64,000 bases of DNA from Hyparrhenia diplandra (Eukaryota; Streptophyta; Magnoliopsida; Poales; Poaceae): the NCBI GenBank assembly GCA_015847255.1, contig JADLZK010011221.1, forward strand, positions 186,001 through 250,000, read 5' to 3'. Made by a program: the position numbers and the translations under genes. The notes beneath the pieces were generated by a model, which worked only from the letters and a program-made list of their open reading frames with translations, did no database searches and was not told where the DNA came from. Below, in pieces: positions 10,347 to 22,210 of this stretch; the first letter of the stretch is position 1, and each line of letters starts with the position of its first letter.

Positions 10347-11857
10347 ATGTCCATGGAGCTCTCTTCCCTGCTTCTCCTGGTCCCTTTCCTCCTTGGCTTC
10401 TTGTACCTCAGCAAGGTCTATGCCGCCGGCCGGAACGCACGTCGCCTCCCTCCATCTCCCCGTGGCTTGCCTCTGATCGGAAACCTACACCAGGTGGGAG
10501 CTCTCCCCACCGCGCCCTGCGCGCACTCGCCGCGACGCACGGCGCGCCCGACCTCATGCGGCTCCGCCTGGGTCAGGTACCCGCGCTGGTGGCGTCCTCC
10601 CCGGCCGCCGCCGCGGCGCTGATGCGCGAGCACGACGGCGCCTTCGGCACGCGGCCTTACTTCCGCACGGCCGAGATCCTGACGTACGGGTTCCAGGACC
10701 TCGTGTTCGCGCCCCACGGCGAGCACTGGCGGCACGTGCGCCGCCTCTGCTCCGCACACGTCCTCAGCGCCTCGCGGTCGCATAGCTTCCACGGCATGCG
10801 ACAGCGGGAGGTCGCCCGCGCTGGTGCGGACCATCAGGAGCGCGCGGCGTCCGTGGGCGGCGTGGTGGACTTGAGCAAGGCGCTGTACGGCTTCGCGAAC
10901 GGCGTCATCTGCCGGGCGGTGTCCGGCACCGGGCGGGGGATGTCCCGGGAGGAGGAGGCGCGGAGGAGCGAGGTGTTCCGGGCGCTGATCGAGGAGAACA
11001 CGGCGCTGCTGGGCGGGTTCTGCGTCGGGGACTACTTCCCGTCGCTGGCGTGGGCGGACGCGCGCTGTCCGGCGCCGGCGCGAGGGCGTGGCGGAACTTG
11101 AAGCGGTGGGACGAGGTGCTGGAGAAGGTGATCCAGGAGCACGAGTCCCGGCGCCGTGGTGACGGCGAAGGCGGCGAGGAGGATTTCGTGGACGTGCTGC
11201 TGGCGCTGCAGGCGGACGAGAAGCAGGACGACGGGTTCGAGCTGAGCAGGGACGCTATCAAGTCGCTGCTGGCGGACATGTTCGCTGCCGGGACCGAGAC
11301 GTCCTTCATCACGCTGGAGTGGGCCATGTCGGAGCTGGTAAGGAACCCCACGGCCATGGAGCGGCTCAAGAGCCAACTCCGCGCGGCCGGCAGCGGCAAG
11401 GACGCGTGCCTGCGGGCCGTGGTGAAGGAGACCCTGCGTCTGCACCCGCCCGTGCCGCTGCTGCTGCCCCGCGAGTGCATGCGCGACACCACCGTGCTGG
11501 GCTTCCACGTGGCGGGGGGCACGCGCGTGTTCGTCAACGCCTGGGCCGTGGGCCGCGACCCGGCGTCGTGGACCGCGCCTGACGAGTTCCGCCCCCGAGA
11601 GGTTCTTGGGTAGCGAGAACGAGGTGGACTTCCGGGGCGCGCACTTCCAGTTGGTCCCGTTCGGCGCCGGCCGCCGGGTCTGCCCCGGGATGCACTTCGG
11701 GCTGGCCACCGTGGAGCTCGCGCTGGCGAACCTGGTGCGCCTGTTCGACTGGGCGATGCCGGGCGGCGCGGCGCCGGGGCACCTCGACATGTCGGACGCG
11801 CCCGGGCTGACCACGCCCAGGCGGGTGCCCCTCCGGCTCGTGGCCAAGCCGCTCTAG
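10347..11857 (+). pseudogene. Cytochrome P450, CYP71-type, frameshifted
   Basis: P450 monooxygenases of this clan are ER-anchored haem enzymes of specialised metabolism; the substrate cannot be told here. The reading starts at ATG 10347 (or in-frame ATG 10353) with a hydrophobic anchor (LLLLVPFLLGFLYL) and the proline-rich hinge PPSPRGLPLIGNLHQ. Further on are the I-helix AAGTETS (11287-11307), K-helix ETLRLHP (11429-11449) and haem-binding loop FGAGRRVCPG (about 11660-11689). It ends at TAG 11855-11857, about 503 codons, the usual length. The frame breaks near 10512 (missing C), about 10810-10835 (compensating changes), about 11060 and at about 11593, where an extra C turns the PERF-type motif into a stop. 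No intron interrupts it, although CYP71 genes usually have one after the I-helix. The stretch normally between the I and K helices is shortened. It is either a decayed gene or one with consensus errors. Confidence 0.85.
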
Positions 11858-13876
11858 GATTGGAGAAACAGATGACGTAGCGTTCGTTTGGTTTGCCCGG
11901 TGCGGCGCCGTGTATATCCACTCGCAAAAGTTAGGCTACTTTATCCGTCAGCGGCTCTCGCTGTTGCCTGCAATGCCTTCAGGACCGGACTTTCTTATCC
12001 CTGTGCAAGATGGTATTGTAGCCGATGCATATTACCACAACCTCACGAATGAGCAGATAAACTTGTCGATTGTAAAACGTGGCGATGATAACAGGCAATG
12101 ACGGTGGCATCTCATTGCAAGAGGGCCTGTGAGTTTAGCAAATTGGCATCACACGCATGCGACACACCACCTCTCATCGACGTCAGCTATAGGATGTGGT
12201 ACTTGAAATCATGACCATATTTGTTTGGGGGATGGTGGTACGTCTATATCCACCTACAGGCACTATACTAGAAACCACCGCCTCGGAGCCGCCTGGTGCA
12301 CCACCGCGTCGGGACTCGGGAGAGAGAAAGGAGCATAGAGAAAGGGAAAAGGACTGAAAAGTGGTTTCGCTGAAGTCTAGTGTGTTTTTTTGCAAAATGA
12401 TTGGGCTCGCACGATCTGCGCCGTCCGCGCACCTGATCGAACTAGCTGGGAAAAGCGAGTGACGTGGCCAGCTCCACCGGCTAGAGCTTGGCTTCAGTTT
12501 AGGAAGTAGGTTAGGAAGTAGGAGATGGGCCGAATAGCATGAGTAAGATGGTTTGTTGGGCTTGTATATACGACCTTTAAATTTTTAAGAAGTGGACATG
12601 AGGGAAATGAAATAGGCAAATAAACTTTTTAAGAGAAGAGATCTCCTAGACTAATTAATGGATAGACATTGATTGATTGATATGATTAAGAAAGTGGAGC
12701 TTGCTGTTGGCGCACTGCACAGAACGAGAACTCCAGCTGGATGAAATCCTAGGCCTTTCTTTATTCTTAACAAAGACAATGCCAGTTGGATCTTGGATGG
12801 CATTTTTACGAGTTCCACTCAAAAACAAAACAAATTCAGGCCCTCAAAAGCGTAATCTGTTCAGTATTCAGCAATGACCAAAACAATCCAAGGAACATTT
12901 TCGTACTGATGGAACAACAGTCCGAAACATGAGCTCATGGTAGCGTAGTGAAGCAGTTAATAAGAGTCAACGATTATGACTTCTCTTGTTCTTATTGATC
13001 CAGCTTATCAGTCAGTGTTTGTATCATACGATCACAAAACCATTGGCCGAAATAGCCAAAGTTATATATGTGGAAGTATATATTTGCAGCTTCATACGTG
13101 ACCTATCACACACAGTCGTGCCGGGGGCCGAGGCCATGTCAATCACGACGACTCCTTTCTTTTCTAATTTCTTTGGTGGATCGAGGAATTTTCAAGCACG
13201 CGCCTTTTAAACCATTTTGTGGATCGGAATTTTCAATTACGACTGCTGTCTTCTACAAACCTCCAACCAGTTTGCCGCCAAGAACACAGACCGTTCCAGT
13301 GCACCTCCGCTGATTCGCTGAGCTACCCACATCTCACGATCTGCTACGTTACGTGCCAAGCCAAGCGCGTTCTCGGAAAGAAAAACCGATCTGCTATGTT
13401 ATGTTATATACGCTGTCCTCACCGGAACGTACGGCGACCGCGTGATCGAGCACCGTTGTTTCCACAGAAGCACGGACAATTCTGCCGCGTTGTGCCCTTG
13501 CCGTTCCACACGTCGTGGAGAGAGACTTGTGCGTCTAGTAGTCGTCTGCTCGCATCACCAGAGCAACACAAGTCCAACATGACAATTGACAAGTGACCGG
13601 GAAGCCGAAACTGGTCGGCCGGCGTCGGTCGGTCGTCACCAAAGCCGAGCACATCAACACGACCGCCCAGAGGTACGGAGCTTGTTCACCTCTCTCAGTT
13701 CAGACTTGAGAGAGACGAAGGTTCAGAAGAGACTCGCGACGACGCGGTGTTCCACTGCACTTTTTAACTCACCGTAGTTCAGATTCAGAAGAGACTCGTC
13801 GCGGTCGTTTGGATCGGCCGGCCGGCGGCACCAACCGGTCCGCGACTGCATTTTTCTACCACCCATCACACCAACC
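11858..13876. other. Intergenic sequence, no gene seen
   Basis: About 2 kb downstream of the P450. Short frames occur but none has a recognisable motif. A direct repeat of cagaagagactcg occurs at about 13725 and 13787. No complete element was delimited. Confidence 0.35.
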
Positions 13877-13890
13877 GCGGTTACTCATAT

Positions 13891-16637
13891 TTTTTTTTCG
13901 CGAGCAGGCATATATGCCTGTATTTCATTAAGAGGAAAAGAGTGGTCATAAGACCTACACGATAAAAGTTTGAGGTGCCAGCGAGCAGCCGTCCCTCAAC
14001 GAAACCCCCTAACTACTGGATTCACATAAGATGTATTACATAAAAGAGGAATGATGCGACCTAAGAGCAACAACACCTAAACAGCCGTCTCCGCGCCTCT
14101 CCGCCGCGCCCATTGGCGAGATAGTAGGTCTCCATGGCGTTTCTTGTCGACCGACAGCGGCAGTGCGAAGACAGTGTGGAACTCATCGAAGGAAGCTGTG
14201 TCTGCCTCCTGAGTCTGAACCTCTAAGCCAAGCTTGTTCAACAGTACCTTCCGTGCTTGTGCTTCTGGCTTAGGCTCCCTGAACTTGCTCTTGGCCGCGA
14301 GCCTCGCACTTCTCCTTGGCACTAGTTCCTCATCGTCAACGTGCCTACCACGGGCCAGCCGCGTCACCCTGAGCTTTGGTGTCGAGAGAAGAGGCTCTGG
14401 CAACGGAGCCTTGAACCTGGCGATGAACTCGTCGACCGTGACCTGGGGCTGCTCGTCGTCGGTGCGTACAGCCTGAACAGACTGGTCAATCGCTCCATCA
14501 AGGATTGGGCCAGCCACGAACTCCTCGACCGACGGAACGGACATCGTGTTCACAGCCTTCGCCGTGAGCACAAAACCGTCTCCTTCTCCCACCTCGACAT
14601 CCGAGGCGCCCACCTCTACCGAGGTCGGTAGCGGTAGCTCATGCGACGCTAGCTGTTGCGGAGGTTCAGACACTGCGATCTCCCCATCTTCCAACTCTTC
14701 GTCAAGCGGGTGCATATCGGGATGCTGCACGCAACCTCCAGCAGCACCTGCATGGGAGCACTAACAAAAGCCGCCCCCTCAAACATGGTCGGCATACCAT
14801 CCGGGACAAGTAGCTCCTGCGTCCCAGCCACCTCACCAGCTGGTCCAGCTAGCTCTATCCGCACACAAATCTCGGACCACCAATCTGAAGCCGAACTGGG
14901 AGTGGGCTCGAGAGGCATACCATCTGAGGGAGTATCGCCAGCCAGCTCCACGTCGACGCGATCCCAAGGAGGAGGATGGCTCGGGAATGCTGCGACGAGG
15001 AAGCCAATGCCACCGCCGCTTTGTCGCCGCGGACCCGCTTGCACTCCTTCTTCGATTGATGGCGGTCCTTTAGGCAACGGAAGCATCGCGGGCGAAGAGC
15101 GGGCACCGGCAGCGACGTGGCCGCGGTCGAGGCAGGTTGAAACAACGACCGACCAACTCCCCGGGGCACTGGCGACGGTGCTTGGGTTCCGCTCGGGGCG
15201 TCGGCGGTGACGCCGACTCACGATGGTCTTGAAACCATCGCCGACCTCATTCCCCGCCCAAGCCGTTGGAACACACGGACCCTCGCAGCCGATGCGGTCA
15301 AAGGCGGCGATGCCAGCCACACGCTCGTGGTGCGTGTGTCGCGGGACACGCCGCCGACGGCGACGACGCAATCCCCAGCAGCGCGTCGGGCGCCCGCAAC
15401 GGCGGCCGGATGCGACACCGCCCGCCAGCCATGCGAGCAACCTCTAGGTACGACCGGCGGCCGGCAACAGGCTGCTGAGCCGTGTCGGGACCCGACGCTT
15501 CGCCGCCTGGGCCAAGCCGTTGGAGCACCGGATCCTAGCTGGACTGCTTCTCACCAAGGCGGCCGCACCGTGCACGCCGCTGGCCGCGTCGCTGGCGGGA
15601 CACCGGCCTGCTGCCGGCCGACGCCGCCGCCGCCTTCTTCTCCGTGTAGGCCTCCGGGGGGCACCCTCCACTGACGAAGGTGGAGATGATGCCCGAGGAG
15701 CCTTGCGAGCAATGTCCAGGTATGATGGACGCGCCGCCGGCAGGCATCGAACGGTACCCTCCATGCCGGCAACGCCCGCACCATGTCCGAGTCCCCACCG
15801 GCGGCGTAGGGCGTGCGAGCCGCAGGAGAGGCGAGGTCGTCGCCGGAGCCATGAGACGCCGCCGCCCTCCTCCCGCCGCCGGAACTTGCTCCCGCCGGCG
15901 GATCGGGGGGAGGGAAGAATGGAGGAGCAAGTGCTGAGAGAGAGCCGGCAAGGAGCTCGTCGAGCATGCCACATCCACCACTCCCACATCCGCAACCTCC
16001 TGGACATCCTCGGCGACCATCGAGAAACTCATCCTCCAACCTTCTTGCGACGGCGACGGTGGGGGCGCGCACATGGCGACATCGGCAACTCCGGACTTCG
16101 AGGTGGCGAGCTCGGGCGAGGCGTTGGGGGCACCCGGCCTCGGCGAGCCTAGCGGAACCACAGAAGCATGACCCGGCGGCAGCGGAGAGGCCTCGACTCC
16201 GGCGCCCGCAGGCATGCGTCCGTCCGCCTCACGCTCCGCGATCGAAGGTGGCCGCCCGGCTCCAGGGGATCCATCCACGCTGGGACGCGGAGCAGCAGCA
16301 GCGAAACGGCCGCCTCGGGGCAAGGGACCTCGACCGACGGCGAGGGCTGCATCCATGGCCGGCGTGGCTGCCATGAACGCAAGGGGCAACAGAGGTGGCC
16401 GACGGAACTGGAGCAGCATCCGGCGGGCTGGAGCACCCATGGACCTGTAGATCCGGAGTTGGGGAACTCGAATATGCAGTTGGATTGGAGGGGGACGGGA
16501 TGGTTAGGGAGATCGACGAAGGTGAGGTTGGGGCGCCGTCGCCGTCGCCCTGGGAAGGAGACGGGTCGGGAGCCTCCAACGGCTCCATCCTAACTTTCAC
16601 CGGGATTATCGGCGTCGTGAACCACCTGCTTCGACCT
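13891..16637 (-). mobile_element. Full-ended LINE-like retroposon carrying only an ORF1-like gene
   Basis: A 14-bp target duplication gcggttactcatat flanks it exactly (13877-13890 and 16638-16651). At the plus-left end a T run (13891-13898) is the poly-A tail of a minus-strand element, preceded by the LINE-type 3' word taatgaaatacaggc. The coding part (see ORF1 entry) ends at 14077, only about 190 bp before the tail, so there is no room for ORF2 (endonuclease and reverse transcriptase). It was presumably mobilised by an autonomous L1-type relative. Both ends and the intact duplication make it a young-looking non-autonomous insertion. Confidence 0.85.
14077..16588 (-). pseudogene. LINE ORF1-like protein with CCHC zinc knuckle, frameshifted
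   Basis: On the minus strand an ATG at 16588 opens MEPLEAPDPSPSQ, and a proline/alanine/serine-rich region follows in shifting frames to about 15300. A zinc-knuckle segment (CFRCLKDRHQSKKEC, about 15090-15046) follows, close to the CX2CX4HX4C pattern of plant L1 ORF1 proteins but with five residues before the last cysteine. The best-preserved segment, 14730-14077 (217 codons), ends with RRSARLAAKSKFREPKPEAQ and a KVLLNKLG motif, which in my knowledge of plant L1 elements is a usual C-terminus of the ORF1 nucleic-acid chaperone. Two SYL(D/E)(I/V)AR motifs suggest an internal duplication. Frame changes mean it is not translatable as one protein here. Confidence 0.65.
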
Positions 16638-16651
16638 GCGGTTACTCATAT

Positions 16652-17595
16652 TTGTCGTCTCTCTCGCCAACGGTCACTCGCATTTGCCGTCTTCGCCGTT
16701 CATACAGAAAGCATGGACTAGAATGGGCGTTCTGGCCAAGGTCTGAAAAAACACAAAAGGCCGTACGCTACTCGAGATTGTATTTTTCCGAAAACTGGAC
16801 TTGTTTATACTGACTGGTCCAAGGCACATGGCACATGGCGCGAGGTCGTCCGGTTCGTCAGATCTGTGGTCGTGGAACGCAGTTTTTTTGGAACGCATGT
16901 GTCCTTGTTTCCTTCGTCCCGCTCCAGCATGCTTTGCTACAGTTGATTGGTGGTTAAGGGCTGGGGACAGAAGGGTAATCAATAAATGAAGCTTTAAGAA
17001 CTCTTGTGCTCAATTTATGGTTGGTCTCATTCTTTGTTGGTTGATTCGTCAACAACACAGAGGGAGAGGAGCTGTTGGAATTATTGGCTTGCATTACTAC
17101 CCAACAACAGCAATAGTTCTGACATAGGAGTACTCCTGAAACATTTCTTGTTCTCCAGGGAGAAGACAAATCCAGCTGGTTGATGGTCTCAAATGTTTTT
17201 TTAAAATCCTTGTAATTTTTTTATGTTTTTAACAAAGACCATGCCAGTTAATTAGACAGTCAGGTTGGAGGTGTCAAGTAGTAACAATAATCAACTCGAA
17301 TCCCACATGCCGATCAACAAGTTTTCTTTCCCTTTTTTTTTCTGAAGAGAGCCCTGAACGCAATCCTGAGTTTATTTAGCTCTATAATTGAGGTAGAAAG
17401 AATTACAAAACAAAACTGTAATCAATCATATACAGTATACTCATATCTATATTATTCTGAACCATCCATCCAACAATCGAATGTACTAACTCATATCTAT
17501 ATTATTCTGAATGTCTGAATGATCCACGGGTGTTCAGCTCATGCATCACTGAGATACTACGAACTACGCTGATGGACCATGGAGAGAGCCTAGAG
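16652..17595. other. Intergenic sequence downstream of alpha-CA copy A
   Basis: No gene seen. It includes a 20-bp direct repeat tcatatctatattattctga at 17441-17460 and 17491-17510 (50-bp period) close to the 3' end of the carbonic anhydrase gene. Confidence 0.4.
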
Positions 17596-18876
17596 CTAGT
17601 AGTGCCTACGTGGCTTTGGGCGGAAGATGCTGATGTCTCTGTTGTTCACATCCTGAACCGGCCTCGCGTTCTTCTCCATGCCCTGGAAATTCAAAGTAGG
17701 TAAACACAAGCGCGACAAAAATTTGGTCAAGCTCAGAACCAAACTAAAACCAGCTTTCCTGGCTCCTTCTAGAATCTTGCTAGATGCATCCTTCTTGTCA
17801 AACTTTTGGAAAAAAAAAAAAAGCTAGTAGCGATGTGTGTGATGATGGACTTACGTCGTGCACGGCTTCCCTGAGAAGCTCCAGCTGGTGCTTGGATACG
17901 GTGCGAACCTGCTCAAAAAACATTCAAAAGCATCAGCAAAATGCTACAAAATCTCAGCGAAATCGATCGATCACCATGAATTCACCAACCCACATGCCGA
18001 CCGACCACCCCCAACAAATTAACAATGAGGCATGATCGATCAGTCAAGAAATTTATTCAGGAAAAAAATCCTACCCTCCTGACGACTGTCCAGATGACCC
18101 CCTCGGTGCAGGGCGGCGTGGTGAGAGAGCCTATGTAGCGGTAGTAGACGCTGGCCCTGCCCCGCGCGCGCCGCGGATCCACCACGCCGATGGGCTCCTC
18201 CCTGTCCTTCCTGTCGGCGATCCGGTGGATGGACGGCTCCAGCGCTTCCAGGAACTTGTCCTCGTCGCCGATCTCGTAGAGGATGCCGATCACCGCCGCC
18301 TTGTTCGCCGAGCTCTCGTGCACCAGGTGCAGCTCCATGTCGTACCTGCGGCCGTCGACGGTGTGCTCGGTGGGGAGTGCCAGTGCATCTGCTTGAGGTA
18401 GTACACCGTGCCGTTGATCACCAGGCTGCCGGCGTCGCCATTGAACTTGATCTGCAACAAATCAGTCACGCAGCCAGACATCAATGATCGATCCTACTAC
18501 CACCAGCAGCGAACGGCTGAGGCTTGCTGTTGTCGATCACAAACGGACATACCATGATGTCGTGGCCGCGGTTGACGATGGATGCCTGGGCGGGGCGGTA
18601 GGAGTGGGTGAGGTAGCCGAGGGACCGCACGAGGGAGACGCGCTCGTGGGAGAGGTCGATCGGGGACTGCATCCGCCCGGCGCTGCAGTTGGCCCACTCC
18701 GCCTTGATGCTGCCCCAGTGCTCCGGCCCGTTCTCGTCGCCGACAACGTAGCTGAACTCCTCCTCGTGCTCGGTTTCCTCCTGGCCTCTGGCGGCCGGGA
18801 CGGCGGCGGAGAGGAGAAGGAGGGTCACCGCGAGGAGCGCGGTGAGGCCGCGGAGGTGGCGAGCGGATGGACCCAT
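17596..18876 (-). CDS. Alpha-carbonic anhydrase, copy A (four exons, one frameshift)
   Basis: Alpha-CAs interconvert CO2 and bicarbonate with a zinc ion; plant forms are mostly secreted or enter the endomembrane system. Exons (minus): 18876-18553, 18451-18075, 17908-17855, 17682-17596, all with GT-AG introns and phase 0, predicted 280 residues. Seen: signal peptide (LLAVTLLLLSAAVPAARG), GRMQSPIDL, proton-shuttle His in NRGHDIM (residue 105), HWH zinc ligands (131, 133), ELHLVH third ligand (150), and cysteines in ANCSAG (64) and TTPPCTEG (223) that pair in this family. One base is missing in a C run after HWHSP (about 18376), breaking exon 2; all else is in frame, so a consensus error is plausible. 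It is the most divergent of the four copies and keeps the LTTPP active-site loop, where B-D have LTAPP. A TATA-like box lies about 90 bp upstream. Confidence 0.85.
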
Positions 18877-18963
18877 GCTCTTCTTTCTAGCCTCCTCGGC
18901 TGTGTGCGCGCTGGTTTGTGTTTTTGGCCGTTGAGCTGATTTGGGAAGAGACCCCGCACGGCA

Positions 18964-18980
18964 CCGAATATATAAATAGA
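18964..18980 (-). promoter_or_regulatory. TATA-like box of alpha-CA copy A
   Basis: The word tatataaataga (18969-18980, plus) is a TATA-like element about 90-100 bp upstream of the ATG at 18876. Unlike copies B-D it lacks the conserved catggggtgctt block. Confidence 0.5.
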
Positions 18981-19752
18981 AAGGGCGCTGTGGGCCAGGT
19001 AGGCAGTGTGGACTAGTCTGCTCGGCGAGACGTGCCTGGGGCTTCCTGTTCAATTTTAGAGACACGTGGTGGAGTAATCTTTTTGCATACACTCCAAAAA
19101 TTACAGCGTATACTATATAGCAGGATAAATTTTGGGCCATCTATATAATCTTGACATGATGACTATATGTTCCGTATTTGATCATGTTTGGATTGCACAA
19201 TATATATATGTGATGCCTGCCTGCCTTGTGTATGGTCTAGCGTAACTACAAATATTATTCAAGAAAAAAAAATGTCCATATACAAGTAACCAGGCCCTGA
19301 GATCCTTGCCTATGACCTGCTGCCGGCCATATGCCACACGGCGGAGGACGAGCATAAGCACGCCGCAGCGCAGTTTGTGCCGCAGCCGCCACGCATTTCT
19401 TTATCGCAGCCATGATCCGAGCAGAGTACGGCCGGAGAGATGGATGGCCGCCGTACAGGCCGGCGTTACAAAGCCGCCGAGACTCGTCGAGGTGCAGTTA
19501 TACGCATTGCACGGCCGGCAAGTTTTTTAGGCTTCGTATACTCCGTGATTTTGCCATTTTGGTAACCTGTCAACTCGGAATAAAGGCCGAGGGTGATGAG
19601 GTGGAGTGAGACTGTATTTGGTGCTGGACTGATGGTTTATGTGGCTGATGTTGTTCTGGTGTGAGAGAAAACACGATATCATGGAGTGCGGTCCTGAAAT
19701 CAACTTGTCGTTTCTTCCTATCAGTATTCTTGTGAAGGCATGCAAGTCCTAC
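18981..19752. other. Intergenic sequence upstream of copy A
   Basis: No gene recognised. An A tract at 19264-19272 and GC-rich sequence at 19310-19500 give only short motif-free frames. Confidence 0.3.
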
Positions 19753-19920
19753 AGCGCACCGTTTATTGACAACAGTGGAAGATCTAGGATTAGAACCAAG
19801 GTGAGGCTGAATAATGAAGATTGAGAGCTAGAGCTACGCACCGTTCATTGACAACAGTGGCAGATCTAGTATTAGAAGTTTAGAACCAAGGTGAGGCTGA
19901 ATAATGAAGATTGAGAGCTA
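19753..19920. repeat. About 85-bp tandem duplication
   Basis: The block starting cgcaccgtttattgac at about 19754 recurs at about 19837 (cgcaccgttcattgac) and shares the words ccaaggtgaggctgaata and atgaagattgagagcta. The second copy has a 6-bp insertion. A partial third copy (ggctaagtaatgaagat) follows at about 19943. Confidence 0.85.
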
Positions 19921-20049
19921 GACTAGACATTAATGGTATTTTAAGGCTAAGTAATGAAGATCAATAAAGAAATCAGTCTTATAGAGGCTGTAGCCCCGGC
20001 AAGGCGGCAACCCTCCCTCTTGGACCCGCCATTGGTTGACTATATGCTA

Positions 20050-20283
20050 CTTCCTCCATCCCAATTTGTAAGTCGTTTGACCTTTTTATCTCTAAGTTTG
20101 ACCAGTCGTCTTATTCAAAATTTATACAAATTTTCATTTCTTTTTCGTGGGTTGCTTTATTAATAAAAATTCTTCAAAAATATATTAAATTTGACTATAT
20201 TTACATAAATTTTTTTGAATAAGACGAGTGGTCAAACTTAAAATCAAAAGAGTCAAACGACTTATAATTTGAAATCGAGGTAG
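20050..20283. mobile_element. Degenerate Stowaway-like MITE
   Basis: The left end cttcctccatcccaatttgtaagtc pairs imperfectly with the right end (gacttataatttgaaatcgaggtag), with flanking TA at 20048-20049 and 20284-20285. The interior gtttgaccagtcgtcttatt pairs with aataagacgagtggtcaaac. Older than the copy at 10019-10256 but of the same type. Confidence 0.8.
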
Positions 20284-20939
20284 TACCCTTTACGTTGTAA
20301 ACCTAAACCTTAGCTTGTTTTGTCACGGGCTATTACGGTGTTGACATACCAGCAAACAACTAGGTAGCGTACGTGTTCAAATGCGCACAAGTCGTCGGTA
20401 AAAACTACCGTGTGCGCAAATGCAAATGGTGCTTCGAAACTCAAACCTGCTAGCGTGTGCACGGGCAAGTACGCCGCATAAGTAAACGGTAGCAGCCTAG
20501 TTGGTTGGTGGCGTCTAAAAATTTCTTACTGCAAGTATCTGTCTCGTGCGTCACGGAGTACGGAAGCGAAGACGTTCTATCTGCACTTTCTGCGGCTTTT
20601 GCTTTTAGACCTTTGTTTTTCTTCGCATGACACATGGTGATGTACCGAGTATGCATTTCTATCATCTCTGATACTGATCAAACAGTCAAATTGTGGAGGG
20701 ATCGGTGCTCGTTGAACTGGGACCTGTGATATATACTTTGATGGCGCGTGTGTGGACTTCTTAGCCTTAAAAAAATTATAGCTATACCTAGATGAGAGGA
20801 GTAAAAAACTCAAAGAAAGCCGCAAAAAAGCAGCCTGGGTAATGGTTTGTGTTAATAAAGAAAAAAGGTGGCTTGGGACTCATAAGCATAAAAAGCACAA
20901 TGAAGGTCTCATGTTATGAAATTTGGATTTTTTTTAACA
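20284..20939. other. Intergenic sequence
   Basis: No gene or complete element recognised. Confidence 0.3.
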
Positions 20940-22210
20940 AAAAGGACATCCCTTGAGTTTCACTTGTGTGTGGGAAAAACACTACTCAAATGGCAGGCTC
21001 CCCAAATCACATAACAAAAAAGAATCTTTCTGGTGGAGGGAGATCCTTAAACTCCTGATTGTTATAAAAGTTCTTCTCTTTAGTGCAATTCCAAAATGGT
21101 AATACTTGCTTACATTGGTTTGATAACTGGAAGCAACACCCACTGAAATTGGATTACTTTTGTAAAAAGATAGAGGAATTTCTGTAAGCAATTTTTTTTC
21201 TCAACAGGCCCTTCATGACCCAATCAGTTTGTCTCTTTCAACTGAAGTTTTTCAGCAATTGCAATCCCTATACAATCAATTAGAGAAAAATCCTTTTTAA
21301 ATGATCAACAAGATATTTCGTCTTTAGTTTGGGGAATTTTCTCAGCTTCAAAAACCTATAGATATCTAATGGGACATAGTAGACAAATACAACAAGCTTT
21401 CAAATGGCTCTAGAAGACTTTCTGCCCAAACACAAAGTGTTTTTCTTTTGCTGTTGCTAAAAGATAGGCTAACTACTAGGAACATTCAAAAAGAAAGAAT
21501 ATGCAATTCCTTTGAATGTGTCTTATGTCAGGAAGCAATAGAGGAAATAATGGAACATCTTTTCCTAGGCTGCAAATTTCCTAAGGAATCCTAGAGTTTG
21601 ATTCAGAATCATAATTGAGAATCAGAATGACATTTTTGCTATAGTTGACTATATTAGGCATCAATCACGCCTAGTCTTCTTCGTAGTTATAATTTTAATG
21701 TGTTGGTCCCTCTAGATAACAAGAAATGATCTCATTTTTCAAAGGAGTCTCCTCTAATCTAATCCTTTAGTGGTTAAAGCAGATTTCACAGAAGAATTCA
21801 AGATCCTTCGTAGTTATAATTTTAATGTGTTGGTCCCTCTAGATAACAAGAAATGATCTCATCTTCAAAGGAGTCTTCTCTATTCTTCAATGGTTAAAGC
21901 AGAGTTCACAAAAGAATTAAAATCCTTCGTATTTATAATTTTAATGTGTTGGTTCCTCTAGATAACAAGAAATGATCTCATTATCAAAAGACGTCTCCTC
22001 TAATCCTTCAATGGTTAAAGCAGAGTTCACAAAAAGAATTTGAAGATCCTTTCTCTGAGGGCTATGGCTAGGCTTTCTGTAGTTTTGGATTTATGGATCT
22101 AGAACCCGTTGTATTCTGCCTTGCTTTTTAATTGCCTTCCTTTCTTTGTTTGTTTTCTGATTTAATTTGGATTTTTTGTATTCCCTTTTGATTAATTTTC
22201 AATAAAAAGT
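20940..22210 (+). mobile_element. LINE remnant, reverse-transcriptase C-terminal region
   Basis: Read on the plus strand, broken frames encode the tail of a plant L1 polyprotein: an FWWREILKLL-like segment near 21030, a KVFFWLLLKDRLTTRNI-like segment near 21430-21485, and the zinc-binding CxxC...H...C cluster (ECVLCQEAIEEIMEHLFLGC) at about 21533-21592. A WITRNDLIF-type RNase-H-like tail then follows in a triplicated block. The element ends near a caataaaa word (22200). Many stops and frameshifts show it is old. Upstream limit is approximate. Confidence 0.65.
21680..22045. repeat. Triplicated 119-127-bp block inside the LINE remnant
   Basis: Copies start at 21680, 21807 and 21926 with ttcgta(g/t)ttataatttta and share tctagataacaagaaatg and tggttaaagcaga. 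The period changes from 127 to 119 bp because of small deletions. It lies in the C-terminal coding part of the LINE, so it is a secondary tandem amplification of transposon DNA. Confidence 0.9.

Noticed and set aside
10905..11927. 340-codon minus-strand open frame over the P450
   Set aside because: It is an antisense shadow of the GC-rich P450 coding strand, rich in Arg, Pro and Ser with no motif.
15535..16440. Several overlapping long frames on both strands (up to 301 codons)
   Set aside because: High GC removes stops in all frames. Only the minus-strand ORF1-like reading is supported by the element's orientation and the zinc knuckle.
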